64,000 nt of DNA from Streptomyces sp. SUK 48 (GCF_009650765.1 NZ_CP045740.1:6858001-6922000), one strand, 5' to 3'; shown: positions 1 through 8,348, counted from the first letter of the stretch. Made by a program: numbers and translations. The notes: generated from the letters alone by a model not told the origin.

Positions 1-1
1 C

Positions 2-568
2 GCGCGGCTGGTGCTGCACAGCGCGACCAAGTACCTCGGCGGGCACGGGGACGTCCTGGCCGGGGTCGTGGCCTGCGACGAGGAGCTGGCCGGCCGGCTG
101 CGCCAGATCCGCTTCGCCACCGGCGGCGTCCTGCACCCGCTGGCCGGCTACCTCCTGCTGCGCGGTCTGTCCACCCTGCCGGTCCGGGTCCGGGCGGCCT
201 CCGCGAGCGCCGCGGAACTGGTCCGCCGCCTCGCCTCGGACCCCCGGGTGTCCCGCGTCCACTACCCGCGCATCGGCGGCGCGATGATCGCCTTCGAGGT
301 GGAGGGAGACCCGCACGAGCTGATCTCCCGGGTACGGCTGGTCACCCCCGCGGTGAGCCTGGGCAGCGTGGACACCCTGATCCAGCACCCCGCGTCCATC
401 AGCCACCGCATCGTGGACGCCGACGACCGCCGGGGCGCGGGGGTCGGCGACAAGCTGCTGCGGCTCTCGGTGGGGCTGGAGGACGTGGACGACCTCTGGG
501 CCGACCTGGACCAGGCTCTCGGCGAGCCGGCCCGGGTGCCGGTCGGGGCGGCGGAGGCGGCGGGCTGA
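2..568 (+). CDS. Cys/Met-metabolism PLP-dependent enzyme, C-terminal part (cystathionine gamma-synthase/lyase type)
   Basis: The gene enters from the left edge, so only about 188 C-terminal residues are visible. The PLP-lysine motif SATKYLGGHGDVLAG sits at residues 7-21 of the fragment, followed by the SLGSVDTLIQHPAS block and the LLRLSVGLEDVDDL tail. All three are signatures of the cystathionine gamma-synthase/gamma-lyase family, which handles sulfur amino acids in the cytoplasm. The segment between VHYP and GGAM lacks about 16 residues (the usual GLPxHPxHxLAxRQ stretch) that most family members have near the active-site entrance. Substrate and exact reaction cannot be assigned. It converges on the downstream GNAT gene across a tandem repeat. 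Confidence 0.85.
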   Translation, partial: ARLVLHSATKYLGGHGDVLAGVVACDEELAGRLRQIRFATGGVLHPLAGYLLLRGLSTLPVRVRAASASAAELVRRLASDPRVSRVHYPRIGGAMIAFEVEGDPHELISRVRLVTPAVSLGSVDTLIQHPASISHRIVDADDRRGAGVGDKLLRLSVGLEDVDDLWADLDQALGEPARVPVGAAEAAG

Positions 569-638
569 CGGACCGGCGGGCGGATCGCGCCGCTCCCGGT
601 GCCCCGGAAGGGCAGGGAGAGGCACGATCCGCCGGTCC

Positions 639-770
639 GTGCCGGTGGTCCTGCCGGGCCGTGCTGGTGGTCGCGTCGGGCCGTGCCGGTGGTCCTGCCG
701 GGCCGTGCTGGTGGTCGCGTCGGGCCGTGCCGGTGGTCCCGCCGGGCCCCGCCGGTGGTCACGTCGGGCC
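639..770. repeat. Six tandem 22-bp repeats
   Basis: Six consecutive 22-bp units fill most of the gap between two convergent genes. Two unit types alternate, GTGCCGGTGGTCCTGCCGGG and GTGCTGGTGGTCGCGTCGGG, each followed by CC, giving a 44-bp higher-order period. Units 1 and 3 are identical, as are units 2 and 4. Units 5 and 6 are diverged. The unit length is not a multiple of three and the array lies outside the flanking genes. Its role is unknown; array length is likely to vary between strains. Confidence 0.9.
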
Positions 771-779
771 GTGCCGGTG

Positions 780-2186
780 TCAGTCCCGGTGGGCCGTGCC
801 GTACGCCGGGCGCGGCGAGGGCTCCGCGGTCAGCCGCGCGGTGATCACCAGCGTGCCCTCCTCCACCTGGTAGTCTAGCGGCAGCCCGAGGCCCCGCATC
901 GCCGCGACCATCCCGGTGTTGGACGCCTGCGTCACCGCGTACACGCTGTCGCAGCGGGCCTCCCGGGCCATCCCCACCAGCCGCCGCAGCAGCTCCGCGC
1001 CGACGCCCCGCCGCTGCCAGTCGTCCTCGATCAGCAGCGCGATCTCCGTCTCGTCGCCGTCCCACAGCAGATGCCCGAGACCGACGATCCGCCCGGAGGA
1101 CGTCTGCGCGGCGAGCGTCCGCCCGAAGCGGGGGCTCAGGAGGTGGTGGAGGTAGCGGTCGGCGTCGCCGACGGGACCGTGGTAGCGCAGCGTCAGCGTG
1201 CGGGCCGAGCAGCGCTCGTGCATCGCCTTCGCCGCCGCCAGCTCACCGGTGTCGATCCGCCGTACGGCGATGTCGTCGCCCTCGGGCAGCGTCAGCAGGT
1301 CCTGGCCGTCCGGGATGCGCGGGCCGAGCCGGGCGTCCAGCTCCACCAGCGCCCGCGCCCGCGCGAACTCGGTGGGCGTGAACGGCAGATACGGCCGCTC
1401 CACGCTCAGCACGCCGCCCTCCGGCGCCCGCAGCCGCATGACCGTCTCCTCCAACACCCCTTCCGCCGGGACCGATTCCCGGTCACGGCCCCGGCCGGGC
1501 AGCGAGCGGATCGTGCACCGGCCGAGCAACTGCCGCAGCGCCAGCGGCAGTTCCGCCGCGTCCAGTGCCGTACGGGTGGCCAGGCCCAGCACCCGCGTCG
1601 GGGCGTCGACCAGATCGTGGGCGTCGGCCCGCTCGATGTACGTGGACGTGCCCCCGGCCGCCGCGACCGCCCGGGTCAGCTCCGCCGAACTCAGCGCCCC
1701 GGGCGCCCGCAGCAGGAACTCGTCCACGGTGCCGTCGGCCAGCGGATGCGTCTGCAGGCTCAGGATGTCCACCCGGTGCCCGGCCAGCGCCGTGCACAGC
1801 GCGGCCAGCGAACCGGGCGCGTCCCTCACCGTCGTCCGCATCCGCCACAGCGTGCTGGTCCCGCTCGCCCCGTCGGCGCCGTCGCCGGGCCCGGCCGACC
1901 GCGCGGGGGCGGCCTGCCGGGCGCCGGTATCACCGGCCGGGGGCGGGGGCGGTGCATGGCCGTGGCGCCGCGCCCACCAGGTGTGGAAGCCCGCCGTCGC
2001 GGCCAGCGCGAGCGCCGAGATCATCAGCAGGGCCGGGCCGTCGGGGCCGTGCCCGATCAGGTTCGCCACCCCGTCGGCGACGGCGACGGCGGTGAAGAGC
2101 GCGGCCAGTTCCACGAGGTCCCGCCGCCAGTGGTGCACGGGCCGGCCGTCCCGGGCGCGGGTCACATCAGACATATCCGGAGTCAT
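780..2186 (-). CDS. Membrane-anchored GNAT acetyltransferase with an ACT domain
   Basis: The 468-residue protein starts with two hydrophobic segments (about residues 25-45 and 52-68), then a Pro-rich linker. An ACT-like domain follows (about 114-185, TTVRDAPGSLAALCTALAGH), and a C-terminal GNAT domain (about 310-450) carries the acetyl-CoA motif WQRRGVGAELL. ACT domains usually bind amino acids, so ligand-controlled acetylation at the membrane is a reasonable inference, but the substrate is unknown. The start at 2186 keeps the membrane segments; MSDV, five codons later, is an alternative. It is monocistronic and converges on the PLP enzyme gene. Confidence 0.8.
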   Translation of the reverse strand: MTPDMSDVTRARDGRPVHHWRRDLVELAALFTAVAVADGVANLIGHGPDGPALLMISALALAATAGFHTWWARRHGHAPPPPPAGDTGARQAAPARSAGPGDGADGASGTSTLWRMRTTVRDAPGSLAALCTALAGHRVDILSLQTHPLADGTVDEFLLRAPGALSSAELTRAVAAAGGTSTYIERADAHDLVDAPTRVLGLATRTALDAAELPLALRQLLGRCTIRSLPGRGRDRESVPAEGVLEETVMRLRAPEGGVLSVERPYLPFTPTEFARARALVELDARLGPRIPDGQDLLTLPEGDDIAVRRIDTGELAAAKAMHERCSARTLTLRYHGPVGDADRYLHHLLSPRFGRTLAAQTSSGRIVGLGHLLWDGDETEIALLIEDDWQRRGVGAELLRRLVGMAREARCDSVYAVTQASNTGMVAAMRGLGLPLDYQVEEGTLVITARLTAEPSPRPAYGTAHRD

Positions 2187-2668
2187 ACAGCCACTGTGAA
2201 GGAAGCGTGTTGCCTGATCACGAACTGTTTGTGACCGACAGGTAAAGCATGCTCCGCCCCATTTGTTCCATCCTTGACGATCGCCCGTGCCCGGTCGCTG
2301 ATCGAAGAGGGTCCGGGGCCAGGCCCGGAGCGACGGTAAGTCCCGCTCACCGCAGGCGAGTTGCGGGTGCCGCGCGCCGGGGGATGACGCCGGCGCGCGA
2401 CATGGCTCGAAGAGTACGGGAACCGGCCGGGGAACCGTCGATCACCGGCCCACTCCGGCCACCCCGGCCGGGCCGGCGCGGCCGGGCGCACGGCGCGGCG
2501 CCGTCGTACCGCCCGTATCCGCGCGGGACTTGACGCTCCGCCGCGGGGCTCCCGGGCCGGTGAACGTGCGTGAGCCGATCGGGTGAACCGGGCGGGAACG
2601 GATGGATCGGCGCGGCGCCCGCGCGATAGCTGTGGGGCGAGCCCGCGAGCGGAGCGGGAGCGTCGGCG
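2187..2668. other. 482-bp intergenic region with divergent promoters expected
   Basis: This is the gap between the leftward GNAT/ACT gene and the rightward secreted-protein gene. I see no convincing ORF, RNA gene or strong hairpin in it. It should hold the promoters of both flanking genes, but no clear -35/-10 pair stands out. Confidence 0.5.
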
Positions 2669-2983
2669 GTGAGGATGATCGTGCGAGCGAAAGCGGTTCT
2701 GGTGGCCCTGGTCGCGGCCGGTGCGGTGCTGGGTCTGACGGCCCCCGCGCAGGCGGCCTCGTCGGGAGACGTCGTGGTCTTCTCCACCGAGGCGCAGCCG
2801 CTGGACGTGTACCACGACCCGGCGGGCTGCCGGCGGCTGCCCGCGCTCGCCCATGTCCTGTCGAACCTCTCGGACCAGCCGGTGCGGATCTACGGCAACC
2901 CGTTCTGCCTCGGCCCCTCACTGGTGGTCCAGCCCGGGTACGGAACGCATGTGCCGGGCGGCGCGGGCTCGTTCTCGGCCTAG
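2669..2983 (+). CDS. Small secreted protein of unknown function
   Basis: A protein of 104 residues with a clear N-terminal signal peptide: basic RAK, a hydrophobic core VLVALVAAGAVLGL, and an AQA-A cleavage motif near residue 29. The mature part is about 75 residues, contains two cysteines (in AGCRR and NPFCLG) that could form one disulfide, and ends in PGGAGSFSA. GTG at 2669 is chosen; ATG at 2675 is equally possible and leaves the signal intact. The final codons overlap the end of the convergent hydrolase gene by 4 bp. I do not recognise the family. Confidence 0.7.
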   Translation: MRMIVRAKAVLVALVAAGAVLGLTAPAQAASSGDVVVFSTEAQPLDVYHDPAGCRRLPALAHVLSNLSDQPVRIYGNPFCLGPSLVVQPGYGTHVPGGAGSFSA

Positions 2984-3831
2984 TCCGCCCTCGGTGCGTC
3001 CTCCCGGCTGCCGTCGAGGATCACCCGCGCCACCAGGGCCGGATCGTCGCTCATCGGGCAGTGTCCGCAGCCGGGCAGGCGGATCAGGCGGGCGTGCGGG
3101 ATGGTCCGCTTGGCGCGGACGCCCTGGCGGCGCAGCAGGAGGCGGTCCCTGCTGCCCCAGGCGACCGTGACCGGCACCCCGGGCAGCGGGTCGGTGAAGC
3201 GGACCGTGTTGCCGGACCGCAGGGTCGCCGTGAAGCCCGTCGCCTCCACCAACGCCCGGGTCTCGGCCACCACGGCCGCGGGGTCCCGGCGGGCGGGGCG
3301 GGCGTAGATCGTGCTCATCAGCGCCGTGCGGCCCGCCGCGGTGCGGCTGAGCCGCTCCACCAGGGGCACCGGCAGCCGCTGGGCGATCCCCCGCATCGTG
3401 AGCAGTGTCGCGAAGGCGTACCGCCGCTCGGCCTCCGTCCAGAACCCGGCGGGGGACAGGGCGGTGACGGACCGTACGAGTTTCTCGCGGCCCAGTTCCA
3501 GCGCGAGCAGGCCGCCCAGCGAGTTGCCCGCGATGTGCGGGCGGTCCAGCTCCAGCGCCTCGAACAGGGCGGCCAGTACGGCGTTGGTCGTGGGCAGGTC
3601 GTAGGCGAGGCCGGGCGGCAGTGCCGGGGACGCGCCGAAGCCGGGCAGGTCGACCGCGATCACCTCGCGCTCGGTGGCGAGGATGTCCACCACCGGGTCC
3701 CACGCCTGCCGGTGGTGCCCGATGCCGTGCAGCAGGACCAGCGGCTCGCCGCGGCCCACGCGCGCGTAGGACACGGTCACGTCCTCGGGGCCGCGCGGGG
3801 CCGGGACGGTGAAGGAGGCGGTGGCGGACAT
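2980..3831 (-). CDS. Alpha/beta hydrolase
   Basis: A 283-residue alpha/beta-hydrolase-fold enzyme. The oxyanion-hole motif LLHGIG is at residues 33-38, the nucleophile elbow GNSLGG places the catalytic serine at 104, the probable acid is in WGSRDRLL, and the catalytic histidine is in GCGHCP near residue 257. Family members hydrolyse small esters or C-C bonds; the substrate here is unknown. It is divergent from an ECF41 sigma factor, and such sigma factors often control a neighbouring enzyme gene, so regulation by it is possible. Confidence 0.8.
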   Translation of the reverse strand: MSATASFTVPAPRGPEDVTVSYARVGRGEPLVLLHGIGHHRQAWDPVVDILATEREVIAVDLPGFGASPALPPGLAYDLPTTNAVLAALFEALELDRPHIAGNSLGGLLALELGREKLVRSVTALSPAGFWTEAERRYAFATLLTMRGIAQRLPVPLVERLSRTAAGRTALMSTIYARPARRDPAAVVAETRALVEATGFTATLRSGNTVRFTDPLPGVPVTVAWGSRDRLLLRRQGVRAKRTIPHARLIRLPGCGHCPMSDDPALVARVILDGSREDAPRAD

Positions 3832-3867
3832 GGGTGCTCCTCGGCTCGACTGCTGATCGACTGGTCA

Positions 3868-3929
3868 CGGACGCCGTAGACAGGACGGATGCCGTAGACA
3901 GCTTGTCAGCAATTACTACCGACGGGTAG
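3868..3929. promoter_or_regulatory. Direct repeat plus palindrome in the hydrolase/sigma intergenic region
   Basis: Two 16-bp copies, CGGACGCCGTAGACAG (3868-3883) and CGGATGCCGTAGACAG (3886-3901), are offset by 18 bp. Next to them is a perfect inverted repeat CTACC-GACG-GGTAG at 3916-3929. They lie upstream of the leftward hydrolase gene, where repressor or ECF sigma binding would be expected. The binding protein is not identified. Confidence 0.5.
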
Positions 3930-4081
3930 CCCCGGGATGCGGCCGGTGCGCGGCGAGGGCTCGCCTTCGTGCCCCACCTCCACCAGCCGCCCCGGGCGGC
4001 GCGAGCGCAGTGATCCGGCACGTTCGCGAGCGGCCAGATTCCGGGTGGACAGCGCCGGGGCGGGTCGGATGGGATGAGAGC

Positions 4082-4966
4082 ATGACCGCCGACCCCGCGA
4101 CCGACGTCTTCGAGGAGCACCGGACCCTGCTCACCGGCGTCGCCTACCGCATGCTCGGCCGCGTCGCCGACGCCGAGGACGTGGTCCAGGACGCCTGGCT
4201 GCGCTGGTCCCGCGCCGACCGCGCGGAGGTCCGCGAACCCCGCGCCTATCTGGTGCGGATCACCACCCGACTGGCCATCGACCGGCTGCGCCAGGCACAG
4301 TCGCGCGCCGAGTCGTACGTCGGACCGTGGCTGCCGGAGCCGTACGTCACCGAGTACGGCGACACCGCCCCCGACGCCGCCGACCGCGCCGTCCTCGCCG
4401 ACACCGTCTCCCTGGCCGTCCTGGTCGTCCTGGAATCGCTGTCGCCCCTGGAGCGCGCCGTGTTCGTGCTGCGGGAGGCGTTCGGCTTCCCGTTCGCCGA
4501 GATCGCCGCCCTGCTCGACCGCGGCGAACCGGCGGTACGGCAGCTCGCCGGACGGGCCCGCCGGCATGTGGAGGAGCGTCGGCCGCGCTACGACGTCGAC
4601 CCCGGCCGGCGCCGCGAACTGACGGAGCGTTTCCTGCGCGCCGCGTCCGGGGGCGATCTGGACGGGCTGATGGCGGTGCTCGCCCCGGACGTGCGGCTGG
4701 TCTCCGACGGTGGCGGCAAGGTCAAGGCGGCCCTGCGGATCATGCGCAGCGCCGACAAGGTGGCCCGCTTCCTGGCCGCCGTCGCCCCCGCCGTGGGGTC
4801 CGACGCCGTGCTGCGGCTGCTGGAGGTCAACGGCGGCCCGGCCGTTCTGGTCCTGTCCGGCGGCAAACCCGACAGCCTCTTCCAACTGGACGCCACGGAG
4901 GGCCGCGTGACCTCGGTCTACATCCAGCGCAACCCCGAAAAGCTGCGCCACCTGGCCGCCCACTGA
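4082..4966 (+). CDS. ECF41-type RNA polymerase sigma factor with fused SnoaL-like domain
   Basis: The protein has 294 residues. Sigma region 2 is at about 10-76 (VAYRMLG, DAEDVVQDAWL), and region 4 at about 115-165 (LSPLERAVFVL). The C-terminal SnoaL/NTF2-like domain spans about 175-294. The three ECF41 hallmarks are present: WLPEP at 83-87 in the linker, DGGGK at 209-213, and NPEKL at 284-288. In this family the C-terminal domain modulates sigma activity in place of a separate anti-sigma factor, and none is seen nearby. The ATG at 4082 follows GGGATGAGAG; an upstream in-frame extension to 4010 is less likely. A hairpin terminator follows directly. Confidence 0.92.
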   Translation: MTADPATDVFEEHRTLLTGVAYRMLGRVADAEDVVQDAWLRWSRADRAEVREPRAYLVRITTRLAIDRLRQAQSRAESYVGPWLPEPYVTEYGDTAPDAADRAVLADTVSLAVLVVLESLSPLERAVFVLREAFGFPFAEIAALLDRGEPAVRQLAGRARRHVEERRPRYDVDPGRRRELTERFLRAASGGDLDGLMAVLAPDVRLVSDGGGKVKAALRIMRSADKVARFLAAVAPAVGSDAVLRLLEVNGGPAVLVLSGGKPDSLFQLDATEGRVTSVYIQRNPEKLRHLAAH

Positions 4967-4983
4967 ACCGCATGCGGAATCCG

Positions 4984-5005
4984 GCCCCCGTCCCGCGACG
5001 GGGGC
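4984..5005 (+). terminator. Intrinsic terminator after the ECF41 gene
   Basis: A perfect 9-bp GC stem, GCCCCCGTC / GACGGGGGC, with a CCGC loop is followed by TTTGCC, 17 bp past the sigma-factor stop codon. Confidence 0.8.
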
Positions 5006-5095
5006 TTTGCCGTGATGTCACCCGGATCACCACGTACGAACGCCTCGTGAACGCTCCGCTGCGGCCCTCCTCCGCGTTCGCCCGGGGAACGAGGA

Positions 5096-5130
5096 TTGGT
5101 CTTGACCAAGGGTGTCGGCCGCCCTATGGT
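5096..5130 (+). promoter_or_regulatory. Promoter with dre-like operator for the GntR gene
   Basis: A near-consensus promoter is visible: TTGACC at 5102-5107, a 17-bp spacer, and TATGGT at 5125-5130. The -35 lies inside the palindrome TTGGTCTTGACCAA (5096-5109). This closely resembles the DasR responsive element, whose recalled core is TGGTCTAGACCA. Binding there by DasR or by the encoded GntR protein would block -35 recognition. Confidence 0.75.
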
Positions 5131-5206
5131 CGGCAGAGAAGTGCAACAACCTTTAATAAACAAGGGCGCTAAAAACCGCCGCACCACGGCTCTTGCGGAG
5201 GACAGG

Positions 5207-5968
5207 GTGGGGACCACGCAGCTGGATTCGGTGCAGGAACCGAAGTACTGGCATCTCAGGACCGTGCTCAGCGAGGCGCTCGACTCCGAGTTCTCGGTCG
5301 GCGAGATCCTGCCCAATGAGCGCGATCTGGCCGCCCGCTTCGGCGTGGCCCGCGCGACGCTCCGCCAGGCCCTCGAACAGCTGGAGCTGGAGGGCCGGTT
5401 GCAGCGCCGCCGGGGTGTCGGCACCACCGTCGCGCCGCCGCGCGTGGGCGTGGCCGTCGGCGGCGAGCAGCACGCCTGGCCCGGCGCCGCCGGGGACGCC
5501 TGGCAGGCTGTCGACTGCGTCCATGAGATCCCGGCCGCGGCCGTCGCCGCGGCCCTGGAGACCGGCGCGGACGAGCCCGTGCACACCGTGCGCCGCTCCC
5601 GGATGTCGGGCGGCCAGCTGGTCGCCACCGAGCTGTTGCACATCCCGGCCGCCTCGGTGCCCGGCCTCACCGCGATCGACGCGCCCTCCGGCGCGGCCCG
5701 CGCGCGTGCGGTGCTGCGGGAGCTGCACCATCTGGACCTGGAGGGCCAGGACCGCGCCGTCGAACTGGGCTCGGCCCGCGCCGACGACGCCCGGGACCTG
5801 GACCGGCTCCCCGGCTCGCCCGTCCTGGTCGTCACCACCCGCTTCACCGCGCGGGGCCGCACCGCCGCCCTCTCGGTGGCGACCTACCGCGCCGACACCT
5901 GCCGGCTGACCTTCGGCGACAGCGCGGGCGTGGAGATCCACCACGACCCAGCCCAGCGCGCCTCCTGA
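5207..5968 (+). CDS. GntR-family regulator, HutC/UTRA subfamily
   Basis: The product is a 253-residue regulator with an N-terminal winged helix-turn-helix (about 15-85; EILPNERDLAARFGVARATLRQ is the typical recognition region). A UTRA-type effector domain follows (about 100-240), like that in HutC and DasR. The GTG at 5207 is chosen because GGAGG lies at 5197-5201 with a 5-base gap, and the reading frame before it is AT-rich leader without conserved character. The promoter overlaps a dre-like palindrome, which suggests autoregulation or control by amino-sugar metabolism. The ligand is unknown. Confidence 0.85.
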   Translation: MGTTQLDSVQEPKYWHLRTVLSEALDSEFSVGEILPNERDLAARFGVARATLRQALEQLELEGRLQRRRGVGTTVAPPRVGVAVGGEQHAWPGAAGDAWQAVDCVHEIPAAAVAAALETGADEPVHTVRRSRMSGGQLVATELLHIPAASVPGLTAIDAPSGAARARAVLRELHHLDLEGQDRAVELGSARADDARDLDRLPGSPVLVVTTRFTARGRTAALSVATYRADTCRLTFGDSAGVEIHHDPAQRAS

Positions 5969-6060
5969 GCCACGGGGCGGCCCCCTCGGCTCCTCCGACG
6001 GCCCCCGCGGCCCGTCCGTGCGCCCCTGAACTCCGCCGGGGCGCCCGCCGGTTGCACGGG

Positions 6061-6160
6061 CGCGGGGGAGCGGCGACCGGGACTACGTACTGGCGCGGGA
6101 GAGCGGCGGCAGACACCACGCACCGGTGCGAGGGAGCGGTGTCCGGCACCATGTCGCCGG
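6061..6160. repeat. Three degenerate 33-bp tandem repeats
   Basis: Three adjacent units begin CGCGGGGGAGCGGCG, CGCGGGAGAGCGGCG and TGCGAGGGAGCGGTG and each ends in GG; the units cover 6061-6093, 6094-6126 and 6127-6160. They end 14 bp before a TATGAT -10-like hexamer (6175-6180) for the next gene. Function is not known. Confidence 0.6.
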
Positions 6161-6216
6161 CCGCGTGCCGCTCCTATGATTTCGCCAGTCCCGCACCGCG
6201 AGGAGGCCATTCCGCC

Positions 6217-7137
6217 ATGAGCCGTATCCAGCCCACGGCACCGGCACCGGCGTACGAGGAACTGCGTGTCCCTGTGCACGGCGGCGAGCTGGCCGTCCTG
6301 CGCTGGCCCGCCGCCGACCCCGGCGCCCCCGTGGTGCTGGCCCTGCACGGCATCACCGCCAACGGCCTGTCCTGGGCCCGGGTCGCCCACCATCTGGCAG
6401 GCCGCGTCACCCTGCTCGCCCCCGACCTGCGCGGCCGGGCCCGCAGCGCCGGTCTGCCCGGTCCGTACGGCATCGCCGCGCACGCCGACGACATGGCCGC
6501 CGTGGCCGCGCGGCTGGCCCCCGGCCCCGTGGTCCTCACCGGCCACTCCATGGGCGCCTTCACCGCCGCGCTGACCGCCGTACGCCACCCCGCTCTGCCC
6601 TCCGCCCTGCTGCTCGTCGACGGCGGCGTGGCCTTCCCCGTGCCGACCGGACTGGAGCCCGACGAGCTGATCGCCGCCGTACTCGGCCCGGCCCTGGCCC
6701 GTCTGTCCATGACCTTCGAGGACCGGGACGCCTACCGGGCCTTCTGGCGGCGGCACCCGGGCTTCGCCGCCGCCTGGTCGCCCTGGGTGGACGCCTACAT
6801 CCAGCGCGATCTCGTCGGCACGGAACCCGAGTTGCGCTCCTCCTGCGCGCTCGATGCGGTCCGCGTCGACGGCATCGACCAGCTCGGCGGCGAGGTGGCC
6901 GGGGCGATCCACCGGCTGCCGCTGCCCGCCCGACTGCTCTGGGCGGAACGCGGCCTGATGGACGAACCGCAGGGCCTGTACGACGAGGACCGCCTCGCCG
7001 CCGCGCAGCTCGACCCCGAGCGGATCCGCACCCGCCGCGTCCCCGGCACCAACCACTACACGATCCTCGTCGGCGACGCCGGCGCCCGCCTCGTGGCGGA
7101 CCGGCTGCTGGCCGAGGCGGGCGTCGCGGCACCGTAG
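6217..7137 (+). CDS. Alpha/beta hydrolase
   Basis: Encodes 306 residues. ALHGIT at 42-47 forms the oxyanion hole, TGHSMGAF gives the nucleophile Ser111, and GTNHYTI near the C-terminus supplies the catalytic histidine. The insertion after VDGGVAFPVP resembles the cap of epoxide-hydrolase/haloperoxidase-type enzymes. The ATG at 6217 is preceded by GAGGAGG at 6200-6205, so the longer reading frame from 6052, which would include the 33-bp repeats, is rejected. Substrate unknown. It is unrelated in sequence to the hydrolase at 2980. Confidence 0.82.
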   Translation: MSRIQPTAPAPAYEELRVPVHGGELAVLRWPAADPGAPVVLALHGITANGLSWARVAHHLAGRVTLLAPDLRGRARSAGLPGPYGIAAHADDMAAVAARLAPGPVVLTGHSMGAFTAALTAVRHPALPSALLLVDGGVAFPVPTGLEPDELIAAVLGPALARLSMTFEDRDAYRAFWRRHPGFAAAWSPWVDAYIQRDLVGTEPELRSSCALDAVRVDGIDQLGGEVAGAIHRLPLPARLLWAERGLMDEPQGLYDEDRLAAAQLDPERIRTRRVPGTNHYTILVGDAGARLVADRLLAEAGVAAP

Positions 7138-7190
7138 CGGGTCCGGGAGGAGGCAGGGCGGCTCCGGGGGAGGGGGCCGTACGGTTCCCG

Positions 7191-8348
7191 TCAGCGGCGC
7201 GCCGTCACCGTGCCGTCCACCGCGAACAACTGCTCCTCCACATGGTCCAGGGCCAGCCGCAGCGCCCCGGTGGCCACGGCCGCCTCGCCCAGCGCGGACA
7301 GCGCCACCCGGGGCGGCCGCAGGCAGTAGCGGGCCAGTTCGCGGCGCAGCGGTTCCAGGACACCGTCCAGTCCGGCGGCCCAGCCGCCGACCACGACCAG
7401 CTCGGGATCGAGGGCCAGCACCAGCGCGGCCACATCGTGCACCAGCCGCTGGATGAACCGCTCCACGGCCGCCCGCGCCCGCAGATCGCCCTCCCGGGCC
7501 AGCGCGAACACCTGGGCCACCGCCTGCTCGTCCAGCGGGTGCAACGGCTCGTCGGTGGTGGACAGCAGCGTCTCCGGGGTGACCTCACGGCCCAGCAGAT
7601 GCAGCGCCCCGATCTCCCCGGCCGCCCCGCCGAAGCCCCGGTGCAGCCGGCCGCCGATCAGCGCGCCCGCCCCGGGACTCAGCCCGGCCAGCACGAACAC
7701 CACGTCGTCGGTCTCGTCCGCCGCGCCCTTCCAGTGCTCGGCGACCGCCGCCGCGTTGGCGTCGTTCTCCACCAGCACCGGACACTTGAAGGAACGGCTC
7801 AGCCGCTCACCGAGGTTCAGCCCCGTCCACTGCGGCAGCGCCGTGCTCAGCCGGACCGTGCCATCGGCCGCCACGATGCCGGGCGTGCCCACGCCCACCG
7901 CGCGCAGCGAGTCCCGGGGCACCCCGCAGCGCCGCAGCAGCTCGGCGACCGTGCCCCGCAGCCGGTCCAGACGCTCGTCCGCCGGCGCCTTCTCCGTGAC
8001 CTCCTTGGCCTGCCGGCCCAGCACCCGCCCGTCCAGGTCGGAGAGCAGCGCCGCCACCCGGTGCGGGCCGATCTCCAGACCCAGCAGATGCCCCGCCTCG
8101 GCCCGGAACCGGTACCGGCGGGCCGGGCGCCCCTGGCGACGCGCGATCCCCTCGTCGGCGGCCCGCTCCACCACGAGCCCCGCCTCGATCAGGCCCTCCA
8201 CCACGCCCTCGACCGTGGGCCGGGACAGCCCGGTGACCCGGGCGATCTCGGTGAGCGTCGCACAGTCCGTGGCCCGCAGCGCGTGCAGCACCACCGCGGA
8301 ATTGATCCTTCGCAGCAGCGAGGGATCGCCGCCGGTCAGCTGGCCCAC
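7191..8348 (-). CDS. ROK-family transcriptional regulator
   Basis: A 385-residue protein combining an N-terminal winged HTH (about 12-75, TLTEIARVTGLSRPTVEGVV) with a ROK domain (about 90-370). The phosphate-binding VGVGTPG and VENDANAAA motifs are recognisable. The zinc-binding GHxxxxCxCxxxGC signature of active ROK sugar kinases is absent; the matching place reads AAGEIGALHL. It is therefore probably a sugar-sensing repressor and not a kinase. No sugar genes are adjacent, so its targets may lie elsewhere. Confidence 0.88.
   Translation of the reverse strand: MGQLTGGDPSLLRRINSAVVLHALRATDCATLTEIARVTGLSRPTVEGVVEGLIEAGLVVERAADEGIARRQGRPARRYRFRAEAGHLLGLEIGPHRVAALLSDLDGRVLGRQAKEVTEKAPADERLDRLRGTVAELLRRCGVPRDSLRAVGVGTPGIVAADGTVRLSTALPQWTGLNLGERLSRSFKCPVLVENDANAAAVAEHWKGAADETDDVVFVLAGLSPGAGALIGGRLHRGFGGAAGEIGALHLLGREVTPETLLSTTDEPLHPLDEQAVAQVFALAREGDLRARAAVERFIQRLVHDVAALVLALDPELVVVGGWAAGLDGVLEPLRRELARYCLRPPRVALSALGEAAVATGALRLALDHVEEQLFAVDGTVTARR

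Noticed and set aside
569..780. The 22-bp array as a CRISPR
   Set aside because: The units are directly adjacent with no spacers of unique sequence and no cas genes are present.
2918..4963. A long leftward open frame of 681 codons across the hydrolase and sigma-factor region
   Set aside because: It is an antisense shadow: its protein is low-complexity Arg/Gly/Pro and the ECF41 and hydrolase genes explain the DNA with conserved motifs.
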